From Planctomycetota bacterium (lineage in GTDB: Bacteria; Planctomycetota; UBA1135; UBA2386), in assembly GCA_002684655.1 (NCBI GenBank), contig NYVR01000138.1, forward strand, positions 1 to 35,988: a DNA stretch of 35,988 nt. The letters run 5' to 3'. Shown piece by piece: positions 16,134 to 25,055 of this stretch. The position numbers and the translations under genes were made by a program. The notes under the pieces are model-generated. The model was not told where the DNA came from, did not search any database, and saw only the letters and a program-made list of their open reading frames with translations. Positions within the stretch are counted from its first letter, which is position 1. Every line of letters starts with the position of its first letter.

Positions 16134-16579
16134 GTGACGAGCGAGCAGGAACAGGACATCGTCGAGCAGCACCTGCGCAAGAGCGGGTTCCGCTGGACGA
16201 GCCAACGCGCGCTGATCGTGCGCCTGGCGCTGGAGACGCACGACCACTTCACCGCAGAGGAGTTGCTCGACCGATGCCGTCGGGTCGACCCCAAGGTTTC
16301 GCGGGCGACCGTCTACCGCACGCTCTCGGTGCTCGAGGACGCAGGCTTCGTCGAAGGTCTCGAGACGCTCGACGGGGGCCGCCGCTTCGAGCACGTGCTC
16401 GGACATGAGCGGCACGATCACATGGTCTGTCTCGGATGCGAGAAGATCATCGAGTTCCGCGACGACGAGCTGCAGCGCCGCCAAGAACTCGCGGCGAAGC
16501 GCGTAGGGTTCCGGATCGAGCGTCACAGCCTGCGGATGTATGGGACCTGCAACGAGTGCCAGCGCGAGGACCCTGTCCG

Positions 16580-16583
<4 letters not shown>
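16134..16583 (+). CDS. fur: Fur-family metal-responsive transcriptional regulator
   Basis: A 149-residue Fur-family repressor or peroxide/metal sensor. The winged helix covers about 10-85, with FRWTSQR and the recognition helix VSRATVYRTLSVLEDAGFV at 55-73. The dimerisation half has HERHDHMVC (His91, His94, His96), Cys99 and Cys102 in CLGC, and a second pair Cys139/Cys142 in CNEC, giving the structural Cys4 zinc site. Which metal it senses (Fe, Zn, Mn, or peroxide as in PerR) cannot be told from these motifs. GTG 16134 gives the standard N-terminus; ATG 16089 would add 15 residues. Its last codons overlap the next regulator gene by GTGA. The TonB receptor is a candidate target. Confidence 0.9.
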
Positions 16584-17980
<1,397 letters not shown>

Positions 17981-17991
17981 GTTGTAGGCTC

Positions 17992-18023
17992 GTCTCGCGG
18001 CTCGGCACGGCGGCAGCCGAGAC
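17992..18023. terminator. Hairpin between convergent regulator and purQ genes
   Basis: GTCTCG (17992-17997) plus GCT (18000-18002) pair with AGCCGAGAC (18015-18023), leaving a 2-nt bulge and a 12-nt loop. It sits 11 nt after the response-regulator stop and within the 140-bp gap to the convergent purQ stop. It is a plausible terminator for the plus-strand unit. Confidence 0.5.
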
Positions 18024-18120
18024 CGGGCGCGGCCGGATCGTGGACCGGCGCGGCGGCGATTTGTCGGCCGGAGATCGACTCTGCGCGGTTGTAGATAGAG
18101 CGGCCGTCAAGCCGACGTGG

Positions 18121-18921
18121 CTAGGCCTCGGCGGCGGCGACCTTGACCATCTCGCGGAACACCACCATGCCGTCACCGTCTTCAGGGAGCGCGCCGCGCT
18201 CCAGCTGGGTCCGGCGCCACTCCGGCATGTGGGTGGGTAGGTAGCTCCGGTCGGGGTGCGGCATAACGCCGAGGACGCGGCCGTTGTGGTTGGTGAGGCC
18301 GGCGACGCCGAGGGGCGCGCCGTTGGGGTTGGCAGGATAACTCTCGGTCGCAGCGCCCTTGTCGTCGACGTATTGGACCGCGGCGAAGCCGTCGTCCAGC
18401 AGCGCCTGTAGCGAAGCAGCGTCGCGGGTCATCAGGCGACCCTCGCCGTGGGCCGCGGGCCATCGAACGGTGATCCCCTCGGGCAGAAAGACGCAGCGCG
18501 ACGCGCGGGTCTTCAGGGTGACCCAGCGGCACTCGTAGTGATTGCTGAGGTTGTGGGTCAAGGTCACCGACTCGGCGAGTTCGTCGTGCAGGCACGGCAG
18601 AAGTCCTAAGCGCACGAGCACCTGGAAACCGTTGCAGATGCCCAACGCGAGGCCGCCGCGGTCGACAAACCGCAGGATGCGGTCGCCGAGCTTTGCCTTC
18701 ATTTCCTGCGCGAGCACCCTGCCAGAGCTGATGTCGTCACCGTAGCTGAAGCCGCCAGGCACAGAGAGGATCTGGAAGTCGTCCAGCAGGTCCGGGTGCT
18801 CGAGGAGTCGCTTGATGTGGACATACTCGCTGGCGGCGCCGGCTCGCTCGAAGGCGTGATGCGTCTCGCGCTCGCAGTTGATGCCGGGGGCGCGAAGGAT
18901 CAGGGCAGTCGGGCGCTTCAT
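18121..18921 (-). CDS. purQ: Phosphoribosylformylglycinamidine synthase, glutaminase subunit
   Basis: PurQ releases ammonia from glutamine for PurL in step four of purine synthesis. The 266-residue class I glutamine amidotransferase has APGINCERETHHAF at the N-terminus, VPGGFSYGDDISSG (oxyanion region), GICNGFQVL with nucleophile Cys near 95, and GVMPHPDRSY with the catalytic His. It is about 40 residues longer than B. subtilis PurQ. The start overlaps the purL stop by one nt (TGATG), so the two subunits are translationally coupled. Confidence 0.96.
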   Translation of the reverse strand: MKRPTALILRAPGINCERETHHAFERAGAASEYVHIKRLLEHPDLLDDFQILSVPGGFSYGDDISSGRVLAQEMKAKLGDRILRFVDRGGLALGICNGFQVLVRLGLLPCLHDELAESVTLTHNLSNHYECRWVTLKTRASRCVFLPEGITVRWPAAHGEGRLMTRDAASLQALLDDGFAAVQYVDDKGAATESYPANPNGAPLGVAGLTNHNGRVLGVMPHPDRSYLPTHMPEWRRTQLERGALPEDGDGMVVFREMVKVAAAEA

Positions 18922-21827
18922 CAGTTGACCTCCTCGAGCAGGGTGCCGTCGACATCTAGCGGGCGTTTCCAGGCCGCCTCGGCGTCGCCGAGCTCCAGCT
19001 CTGCGAGCGTCGTGGCGCCCGCTCTGTAGCGAAGCACGGCGGCCGCGGTCACTTCGCCAACGACAGCGTGCGGCGCGTCTCCAAGCGACGCCGAGAGCGC
19101 GTCGAGGTCATCCTTGCCGACCTCCAACAGCAGGCGGCTTTGTGACTCGCTGAACAGGCGCTTGGTAGCGTCGAGCTCGCCTTCGACGACGAGGCGTGAC
19201 ACGTCGACGTCGATGCCGAGTTTGCCGCCGATCGCCATCTCGGCCGCGGCGGCCATCACCCCGCCCTCGCTGAGGTCGTGCGCGGAGAGCACGCAGCCGG
19301 TTTGGATGGCCTGGTATACCCCGCGCAGGACCGCGTGCGCGGCGTCCTTGTCGACGCGAGGGGCGTTCTTGCCCAGCTCGCCCTTGGTTTTGTAGTAGAC
19401 GCTGCCGCCGAGTTCGTCCTTGGTGACGCCGACCAGCACGAGTTGGCTGCCCGCGCGCTTTAGGTCGCTCGTCGTCGTGCGGCGTACGTCGGCGATCACC
19501 GACATCGCGGTCACGAGGATGCAGCCGGGAATGCGGATCGTCGCCTCGCCGCCGTCATCGAGCGTCGCCCGGAACTCGTTGTGGAGCGAGTCCTTGCCGC
19601 TCACGAACGGCGTGCGGTAGTGGGTGGCTAGGTCGCAGAGCGCCTCGGTCGCGCGGACGAGCTCGCCGAGGCACTGCGGGTCGCGCGTGTTCCCCCAGCA
19701 GTAGTTATCCAGCACGACCGTGTAGTCTGGGTCGCCGCCAGAGGCTACGAGGTTGCGCATCGCCTCATCCAAGGCGCACTCGGCCATCGACGCTGGGTCG
19801 ATGCGGCTGTAGCGCGGGTTCAACCCGTTGGAGAGCACGACCCCGCGCGTGGAGTCAAGCTTCGGGGCGAGCACGGCCGCGTCCGCTGGACCGTCTTCGC
19901 GGATGCCACACAGCGGCTTACCTGCGCTGGCGGCTTGTACCTCGTGGTCATACTGCCGCACGATCCACTCCTTGCTGCAGACGCCATAGTCTGCGAGCAC
20001 GTCGCGCAGGGCCTGCGCGTAGTCCGACTCCGGCTGCAGCGCTGGCTCGCTGAGTGGCGGCGCCTCGTAGCTAGCCTCCAACACGCGCGAGGGCAGGCCG
20101 TCGTGCAGGAACGCGAGGTCCATGTCGCAGTGCACGTCGTCGCGGTGCTTGACCACGAGCCGGTTGTCGTCGGTGAACGTCCCGAGGACGACGGCTTCGC
20201 AGCACTCGGCCTCGCAGACCTCAAGCAGCCGCTCGAGTTTTTCGGGCGGGACGGCGAGCACCATGCGCTCTTGCGCCTCGCTGATCCAGATCTCCCATGG
20301 AGCGAGGCCCTCATACTTGAGCGGGGCCTGCTCAAGTTGGACCACGGCGCCCGTCCCCTCGGCCATCTCGCCGACGGCGGAGCTGAAGCCGCCCGCGCCG
20401 CAGTCGGTGATGGCAGAGAACAGGTCCTCGTCGGCGCACGCGAGCACGGCGTCCATCGCCCGCCTCTCGGTGATCGGGTCACCGATCTGCACGGCGCCGC
20501 CGCTGAGCGACTCGCTCTCTGAGTTGAGCTCTAGCGAGCTGAAGGTTGCTCCGTGGATGCCGTCACGTCCGGTGCGCCCGCCGAGCGCGACGATCTTGTC
20601 GCCCGGGTTGGGCTGCTTGTGGGCGCGCTTCGTCGGCAAGATGCCGACGTTGCCGACGTAGACGAGCGGGTTGCCGACGAAGTTCTCGTCGAAGTGCACG
20701 CTGCCGTTGACGGTGGGGATCCCCATCGGGTTGCCGTAGTCGCGAACGCCTGAGACCACGCCCTGCATGACGGTCATCGGGTGCAGGCACCCCTGGGGAA
20801 GCTTTCCCTGAGGGAGGTCGGGTGGCGCGAAGCAGAAGACGTCCGTGTTCGCGATCGGGCGGGCCGCGAGTCCCGTGCCTAGGACGTCGCGGATGACGCC
20901 GCCGACGCCCGTCCCCGCGCCGCCGAACGGCTCGATGGCCGACGGTCGGTTGTGCGTCTCGACCTTGATGCAGACAGAGTCCTCGTCGTCGAACTTGATG
21001 ATGCCGGCGTTGTCGACGAAGACGGAGACGCAAAAGTCTCGATCGAGCTTGCGGGTGACGTCGGCGATGGTCGACTTCAGGAGGTTGTCGATCGTGCGCC
21101 CCTCAAAGCGCACCGTGCCCGTCAGGGTCTTGTGTTTGCAGTGTTCGCTCCACGTCTGCGCCAGCGTCTCCAGCTCCAAGCGCGTGGGCGCGCGGTCCAG
21201 CCCATCGAAGTGGGCTTGGATCGCGCGCATCTCGTGACCGTCGAGCGCGAGTCCGCCGTCGTTCGAGATCGCGACCAGCGCGTCCTCGTCGAGCCCATGA
21301 AGCGGGACCTGGTGCACGGTCAGGTCGGGCGGCGGTGACTCGCCAGGTAAGCCCTCTGGCAGCTCGTCGAGCAGGATCTGCTGCACCGTTTCGTTTGCGA
21401 GTCCTTTGCCGGCGACGGACAGCAGGTCTCCGGTGGAGATCTCTCCGTAGACGTCGTAGGTGCGGTAGGTGCCGGCTGCCACGACCGGGAGCTGCATGTC
21501 CGCCAAGGCCTTCTGAACCGAATGAGCTACGGGGTCCGTGACGCCGGGTTTCGGGACGATCGTCAGCACGCACGCGCCCTCGGGTCGCGGTGAGGCAGCG
21601 CCCGGCGCGTGGACAGTGAAGCATTCGATGACCGGGTCGCACAGGACGCCTTCGGCGAACGCGTCGACCTGCTCACGTGTCAGCTCTGCTGCGAGCAGGT
21701 AGCCGCGTCTGGATCGCACAGAAGACACGCCTGTGAGCCCGGCTGCGGTGAGGGTGCGCCTCGCGGCGTCACCGATGGGGTCCAGTTGGTCCGGTTGGGC
21801 CAGAACATCGATTCGCCACGCCTGCAT
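18921..21827 (-). CDS. purL: PurS-PurS-PurL fusion, FGAM synthase synthetase subunit
   Basis: A 968-residue FGAM synthase subunit that converts FGAR to FGAM using ammonia from PurQ. It is much longer than small PurL (about 720 aa) because two PurS-like domains are fused in front. The first is residues 1-75 (GVSSVRSRRGYLL, CDPVIECF) and the second about 84-155 (ACVLTIVPKPGVTDP, LANETVQQIL). PurL motifs follow: AQTWSEHCKHK at 223-233, ETHNRPSAIEPF, GGRTGRDGIHGATFSS, ITDCGAGGFSSAVGEMAEG and GKDSLHNEFR. ATG 21827 is chosen because PurS homology starts there; codons upstream to 21938 show no homology. No free purS is seen. It is coupled to purQ through TGATG. Confidence 0.93.
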   Translation of the reverse strand: MQAWRIDVLAQPDQLDPIGDAARRTLTAAGLTGVSSVRSRRGYLLAAELTREQVDAFAEGVLCDPVIECFTVHAPGAASPRPEGACVLTIVPKPGVTDPVAHSVQKALADMQLPVVAAGTYRTYDVYGEISTGDLLSVAGKGLANETVQQILLDELPEGLPGESPPPDLTVHQVPLHGLDEDALVAISNDGGLALDGHEMRAIQAHFDGLDRAPTRLELETLAQTWSEHCKHKTLTGTVRFEGRTIDNLLKSTIADVTRKLDRDFCVSVFVDNAGIIKFDDEDSVCIKVETHNRPSAIEPFGGAGTGVGGVIRDVLGTGLAARPIANTDVFCFAPPDLPQGKLPQGCLHPMTVMQGVVSGVRDYGNPMGIPTVNGSVHFDENFVGNPLVYVGNVGILPTKRAHKQPNPGDKIVALGGRTGRDGIHGATFSSLELNSESESLSGGAVQIGDPITERRAMDAVLACADEDLFSAITDCGAGGFSSAVGEMAEGTGAVVQLEQAPLKYEGLAPWEIWISEAQERMVLAVPPEKLERLLEVCEAECCEAVVLGTFTDDNRLVVKHRDDVHCDMDLAFLHDGLPSRVLEASYEAPPLSEPALQPESDYAQALRDVLADYGVCSKEWIVRQYDHEVQAASAGKPLCGIREDGPADAAVLAPKLDSTRGVVLSNGLNPRYSRIDPASMAECALDEAMRNLVASGGDPDYTVVLDNYCWGNTRDPQCLGELVRATEALCDLATHYRTPFVSGKDSLHNEFRATLDDGGEATIRIPGCILVTAMSVIADVRRTTTSDLKRAGSQLVLVGVTKDELGGSVYYKTKGELGKNAPRVDKDAAHAVLRGVYQAIQTGCVLSAHDLSEGGVMAAAAEMAIGGKLGIDVDVSRLVVEGELDATKRLFSESQSRLLLEVGKDDLDALSASLGDAPHAVVGEVTAAAVLRYRAGATTLAELELGDAEAAWKRPLDVDGTLLEEVN

Positions 21828-21904
21828 CTGGGCGACCACGATGCAGGTCTCGTGGTGGTGGCGCAAGGCTGTCGACCTACGGTTGTCGGTTAGCTGTTCA
21901 CCGC

Positions 21905-21923
21905 CGTCGCGTAGAGCGCGACG
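21905..21923. terminator. Perfect 7-bp hairpin between panB and purL
   Basis: CGTCGCG (21905-21911) and CGCGACG (21917-21923) enclose TAGAG. It lies in the 169-bp gap after panB and before purL on the minus strand. It could be a terminator or attenuator, or an operator for purL. No purine-riboswitch core is seen nearby. Confidence 0.35.
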
Positions 21924-21996
21924 TTCACATCTTTCCACAAGCGCTGCGACGGATCAGGACGCGGGCCGCCGGCCAGCGGGCGGGTCTCCGCGCTCG

Positions 21997-22803
21997 CTAG
22001 TAGCTCTCGTCTTGGCTGGGGAAGGCGCGGTCGCGGACGTCTTGGCAGTAGTCGCGGATCGCGCCGCCGATGTCGTTGGCCAGCTCGCGGTAGCGTCGCA
22101 CGAAGCGCGGTTTGAAGCGGGTGAACATGCCCAACATGTCGGGCGTCACCAGGATCTGTCCGTCCGTGTGGGGGCCAGAGCCGATGCCGATGATCGGCAC
22201 GCTGGTGGACTCGGCCATCCGCTTGCCGAGCTCGGCAGGCACCTTCTCCAAGACGATCGCGAACGCGCCAGCCTGCTCCAGCGCCAAGGCGTCCTCGACG
22301 AGTCGGTCCTGTTCGTCTTTCTCCGTGCCGCGCGTCTTGTATGTGCCGAATTGGTTGATGCTTTGTGGGGTCAGGCCCACGTGACCCATGACCGGGATCC
22401 CGGCAGAGACGAGCTTCTCAACCGTCGGAGCGAAGTCCTGGCCGCCCTCAAGCTTGACCGCCTCTACGTGGCCTTCTTTCAGCAGGCGGCCCGCGTTGCG
22501 GAGCGCGTCGGAGATCGACACCTGGTAGCTCATGAAGGGGAGGTCGCCCACAACCAAAGCTCGTGAGCAGCCACGACTCACGAGCTCACAGTGGTAGACC
22601 ATTTGGTCCATGGTCACCGGAACCGTGGTGTCGCGGCCCTGCATGACCGTCGCGACCGAGTCTCCGACGAGGATCACGTCGACGCCTGCTTGGTCGAGCA
22701 GCGTCGCGAATAAGTGGTCGTAGGCTGTCAGCGCAGCGATCCGCTCTCCACCGGCCTTGCGCTCCTTGAGCGTCGCCGTCGTGACCTTGCCTGCTGCCGC
22801 CAT
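21997..22803 (-). CDS. panB: 3-methyl-2-oxobutanoate hydroxymethyltransferase
   Basis: PanB makes ketopantoate from alpha-ketoisovalerate and methylene-tetrahydrofolate, the first committed step to pantothenate and CoA. The 268-residue protein has family motifs in order: ALTAYDHLFATLLDQAG, VILVGDSVATVMQGRDTT, VTMDQMVYHC, VVGDLPFMSYQ, VKLEGG, VMGHVGLTPQS, LEKVPAEL, IGIGSGPHTDGQILVTPDMLG. The usual HTTLPVT is DTTVPVT. ATG 22803 is preferred over TTG 22812, which would overlap the pcnB stop; with ATG the gap to pcnB is 2 nt. The tail is slightly extended. Confidence 0.95.
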   Translation of the reverse strand: MAAAGKVTTATLKERKAGGERIAALTAYDHLFATLLDQAGVDVILVGDSVATVMQGRDTTVPVTMDQMVYHCELVSRGCSRALVVGDLPFMSYQVSISDALRNAGRLLKEGHVEAVKLEGGQDFAPTVEKLVSAGIPVMGHVGLTPQSINQFGTYKTRGTEKDEQDRLVEDALALEQAGAFAIVLEKVPAELGKRMAESTSVPIIGIGSGPHTDGQILVTPDMLGMFTRFKPRFVRRYRELANDIGGAIRDYCQDVRDRAFPSQDESY

Positions 22804-22805
22804 CG

Positions 22806-24932
22806 TTACCAATCTCCGAAGGTGTCGTCGTCGCTACGGGGCGCAGGCGGCGGCGCCGTCGGCGCGCCGTCGGTGCCGGGCGGCGGGGGCGGACGGTAGT
22901 CGTCGCCGCCCTTGTTCGTCATGCGCGGCCCCCGGCGCTTCGGCCGCTTCTGTCCTTCGACGATGCTGCCGAAGGTCGGGACGCGTTTGGGGTCGAGCTC
23001 TACGTCGAACGCCGAGAGGTCTTGCGCGACCGGTTCGATGACCTCGACCTTGCCGCGGCGATCGCGGTAGCGCGGCACGACCCCGACGTCGCTGCGAACG
23101 CCGCTGCGGGGCTTCTTCGCGCGTTTCTTGCGGTCCTGGCGGGGTTCTCTCTTGCGGCCTTCGCGGCGCGAGCGGCTTGATCTGCCTGCTCGCTTCGAGC
23201 TCGCTTGCTCGCCGCGATCCTCGTCGGTTGCGCCGTCACTCTGTTCGGTGTCGTCCCGAGCGTCGCTGCGTCCGCGCCCGCGCCGTCCTCGGCGTCGGCG
23301 TCTCCGCCGCTGTCCGTCGCCGTCCTGTTCGTCTTTCTCGTCGTCGTCGAACGTGACGTCCTCGAGCGTGACGTTGCTAAGGGTCAATTCTTCCGTCGCC
23401 TCTTCTTGGGCGTCTTCGTGCCGCGGCGCCTCGTCCGACAGATCCTGCTGTTTGGCGTCGGGGTCGTCGCCGCTCGGGAAGGTCACGTCGCTGAGGTCCT
23501 CGTTTTCCGAGCTCGCTGACGCCGCGACCGCGTCCTGCTGGCGCGGTCCTCGCCGCTTCCTCGCGGGCTTTTCTTCGCCGGTTTCAGAGACGCCTGCGTC
23601 GGCGGCGCGGGGCTCGGCGCCCTGCTGGTCGTCGTCATCATCGGCGCTGCGGCGGCGCCGGCGGCGGCGGCGCTTCTTGCGCGGCGCGCGCTCCGGGTCC
23701 TCTTCGCGAGCTGTTTCTCCTGCAGCTTCGTCTGTCGGGCGGCTCGATGCGGACAGCTGTAGCCACGGCTCAAGCGCGCCGAGTTCGTCTCCCGCTGCCC
23801 GCGTGCGAAGCTCGAACAGCAGCAAGGACTCCTCGAAATATGGGCTGTGAACGAAGCTCTCCAGCCGGAAGCGCCGCTTCTCTTCGGGTTGCGAGAACCG
23901 GTGTTGCACGCCACAGGCGCGCTTTAGGCAGCCGCTGTCGCGGCGCGGCAGGCGGAGGGCCACGGTCAGCGAGCCGAGCAAGTCTTCGGCGACCGACGAG
24001 GCGCTGCGCTTCGGGGTGCGCTCTCTCGCGGCGGCGACGGCTTCGTAGAGCAGCGTCGCGAGGAGTACGCCATTCGGGGGTGGTTCGGCGCCAGGCGGCT
24101 GCGACTGGACGTGTTCGTCCAGCGCGCCGAGCAGCGCCCAGAACGCGTCGACCTGGGCGCTGTCGGCATCTTCGAGGAACTCACCGACGGCCGGCACCAA
24201 GAACCCGATCGCGCGCACCTCGTGCAGCAGTCGGAAGCTGCTCGTCGCGTGTCCGCTGCGCAGCAGCCTCAGGATCTCTTCCAGGACGCGCGGCGCCGCA
24301 GCTCGGACCAAGTCCTCGGCGGTCTCCTTCATCGCAGCGAGCGTTTCGGCTTCGACGTCGAAGCCGAGGCGGCCAGCGAACTTCGCCGCGCGCAGGATAC
24401 GCACCGGGTCCTCGCGGAAGCGCACCGCAGGATCCCCGATGGTGCGGATGACCCGCGCCTCGATGTCGGCGAGGCCGTCGACGTGGTCGACGATCTTGTC
24501 CTCGGTAGGGTCGAGGAACAGCGCGTTGATCGTGAAGTCCCGTCGCAGCGCGTCTTCTTCGGCGTTGCCGAAGTCATTGTCGCGCGTGATCAGCAGGTCC
24601 TCGTCGCCGTCACCATCGCCTGCCTGCGGCATGCGTCGGAACGTCGAGCACTCGAGGATCTTGGTGTTCCGGTGGAAGTGCAGGTGGGCGAGCTTGAAGC
24701 GCCGACCGATGATGCGGCAGTTCCGTGAGAACGTGCGCTTCACTTGCGGAGGGCGCGCTTCGGTCGCGATGTCGTAGTCTTTCGGGGTGCGCCCGAGCAG
24801 CAAGTCACGCACACAGCCACCGACGAGATACGCTTCATACCCCTTGTCGATGAGTCGGGTGACCGCACGCACAGCGTCTTGGTCTAGCGCGGAGAGGTCG
24901 TGTCCCGTCGGGGATAGGATCGTGGGTTCGAT
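22806..24932 (-). CDS. pcnB: Poly(A) polymerase with long disordered tail; ATC start proposed
   Basis: PcnB adds 3' poly(A) tails to RNA and promotes decay. Numbered from the proposed start (708 aa), AYLVGGCVRDLLLGRTPKDYDIAT (split 34-47 and 48-57) is the nucleotidyltransferase core with catalytic Asp pair. IIGRRFKLAHLHF (74-86) is the signature separating PAP from CCA-adding enzymes. RRDFTINAL and RILRAAKFAGRLGF follow. After about residue 410 comes a 290-residue low-complexity tail with Arg runs, Asp/Glu runs and Pro-rich end. Homology begins upstream of GTG 24872 (IEPTILSPTGHDLSAL), but no ATG, GTG or TTG exists there before the stop at 24975-24977. ATC 24932 has AGGA 8 nt upstream. GTG 24872 is the fallback start. 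Confidence 0.9.
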   Translation of the reverse strand: MEPTILSPTGHDLSALDQDAVRAVTRLIDKGYEAYLVGGCVRDLLLGRTPKDYDIATEARPPQVKRTFSRNCRIIGRRFKLAHLHFHRNTKILECSTFRRMPQAGDGDGDEDLLITRDNDFGNAEEDALRRDFTINALFLDPTEDKIVDHVDGLADIEARVIRTIGDPAVRFREDPVRILRAAKFAGRLGFDVEAETLAAMKETAEDLVRAAAPRVLEEILRLLRSGHATSSFRLLHEVRAIGFLVPAVGEFLEDADSAQVDAFWALLGALDEHVQSQPPGAEPPPNGVLLATLLYEAVAAARERTPKRSASSVAEDLLGSLTVALRLPRRDSGCLKRACGVQHRFSQPEEKRRFRLESFVHSPYFEESLLLFELRTRAAGDELGALEPWLQLSASSRPTDEAAGETAREEDPERAPRKKRRRRRRRRSADDDDDQQGAEPRAADAGVSETGEEKPARKRRGPRQQDAVAASASSENEDLSDVTFPSGDDPDAKQQDLSDEAPRHEDAQEEATEELTLSNVTLEDVTFDDDEKDEQDGDGQRRRRRRRGRRGRGRSDARDDTEQSDGATDEDRGEQASSKRAGRSSRSRREGRKREPRQDRKKRAKKPRSGVRSDVGVVPRYRDRRGKVEVIEPVAQDLSAFDVELDPKRVPTFGSIVEGQKRPKRRGPRMTNKGGDDYRPPPPPGTDGAPTAPPPAPRSDDDTFGDW

Positions 24933-24944
24933 CTTGTCAGTCCT
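24930..24944 (-). promoter_or_regulatory. Shine-Dalgarno and proposed ATC start of pcnB
   Basis: On the minus strand AGGA (24944-24941) is followed by an 8-nt spacer and ATC (24932-24930), in frame with conserved PcnB N-terminal residues. Few genes in this window have a proper Shine-Dalgarno sequence, which makes this one stand out. Rare starts at ATT or ATC usually limit translation. Confidence 0.6.
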
Positions 24945-24948
24945 GGTT

Positions 24949-24987
24949 GGTTTACCGTTATGGGAACCAACGGTTTACCGTCACGGG
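24949..24987. repeat. Direct repeat pair in the pcnB promoter region
   Basis: GGTTTACCGTTATGGG (24949-24964) and GGTTTACCGTCACGGG (24972-24987) match at 14 of 16 positions with a 23-bp period. On the minus strand one copy contains CATAAC (24962-24957) and the other GTGACG (24984-24979), separated by 16 nt, so they could overlay a -10 and -35 of pcnB. TTGGTT and AACCAA (24947-24952 and 24965-24970) also form an inverted repeat. It may be an operator; no regulator is identified. Confidence 0.55.
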
Positions 24988-25055
24988 ATGGTGGCTGACA
25001 AGGCGTTTCTGGGGCCGGCTTGGCAGGGGCTCGGCGCGGGCCTGGGGGGAATCCG

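Noticed and set aside
24949..24987. Direct repeats as iterons of an origin
   Set aside because: Only two copies, no AT-rich region and no replication initiator gene nearby; a promoter operator is more likely.
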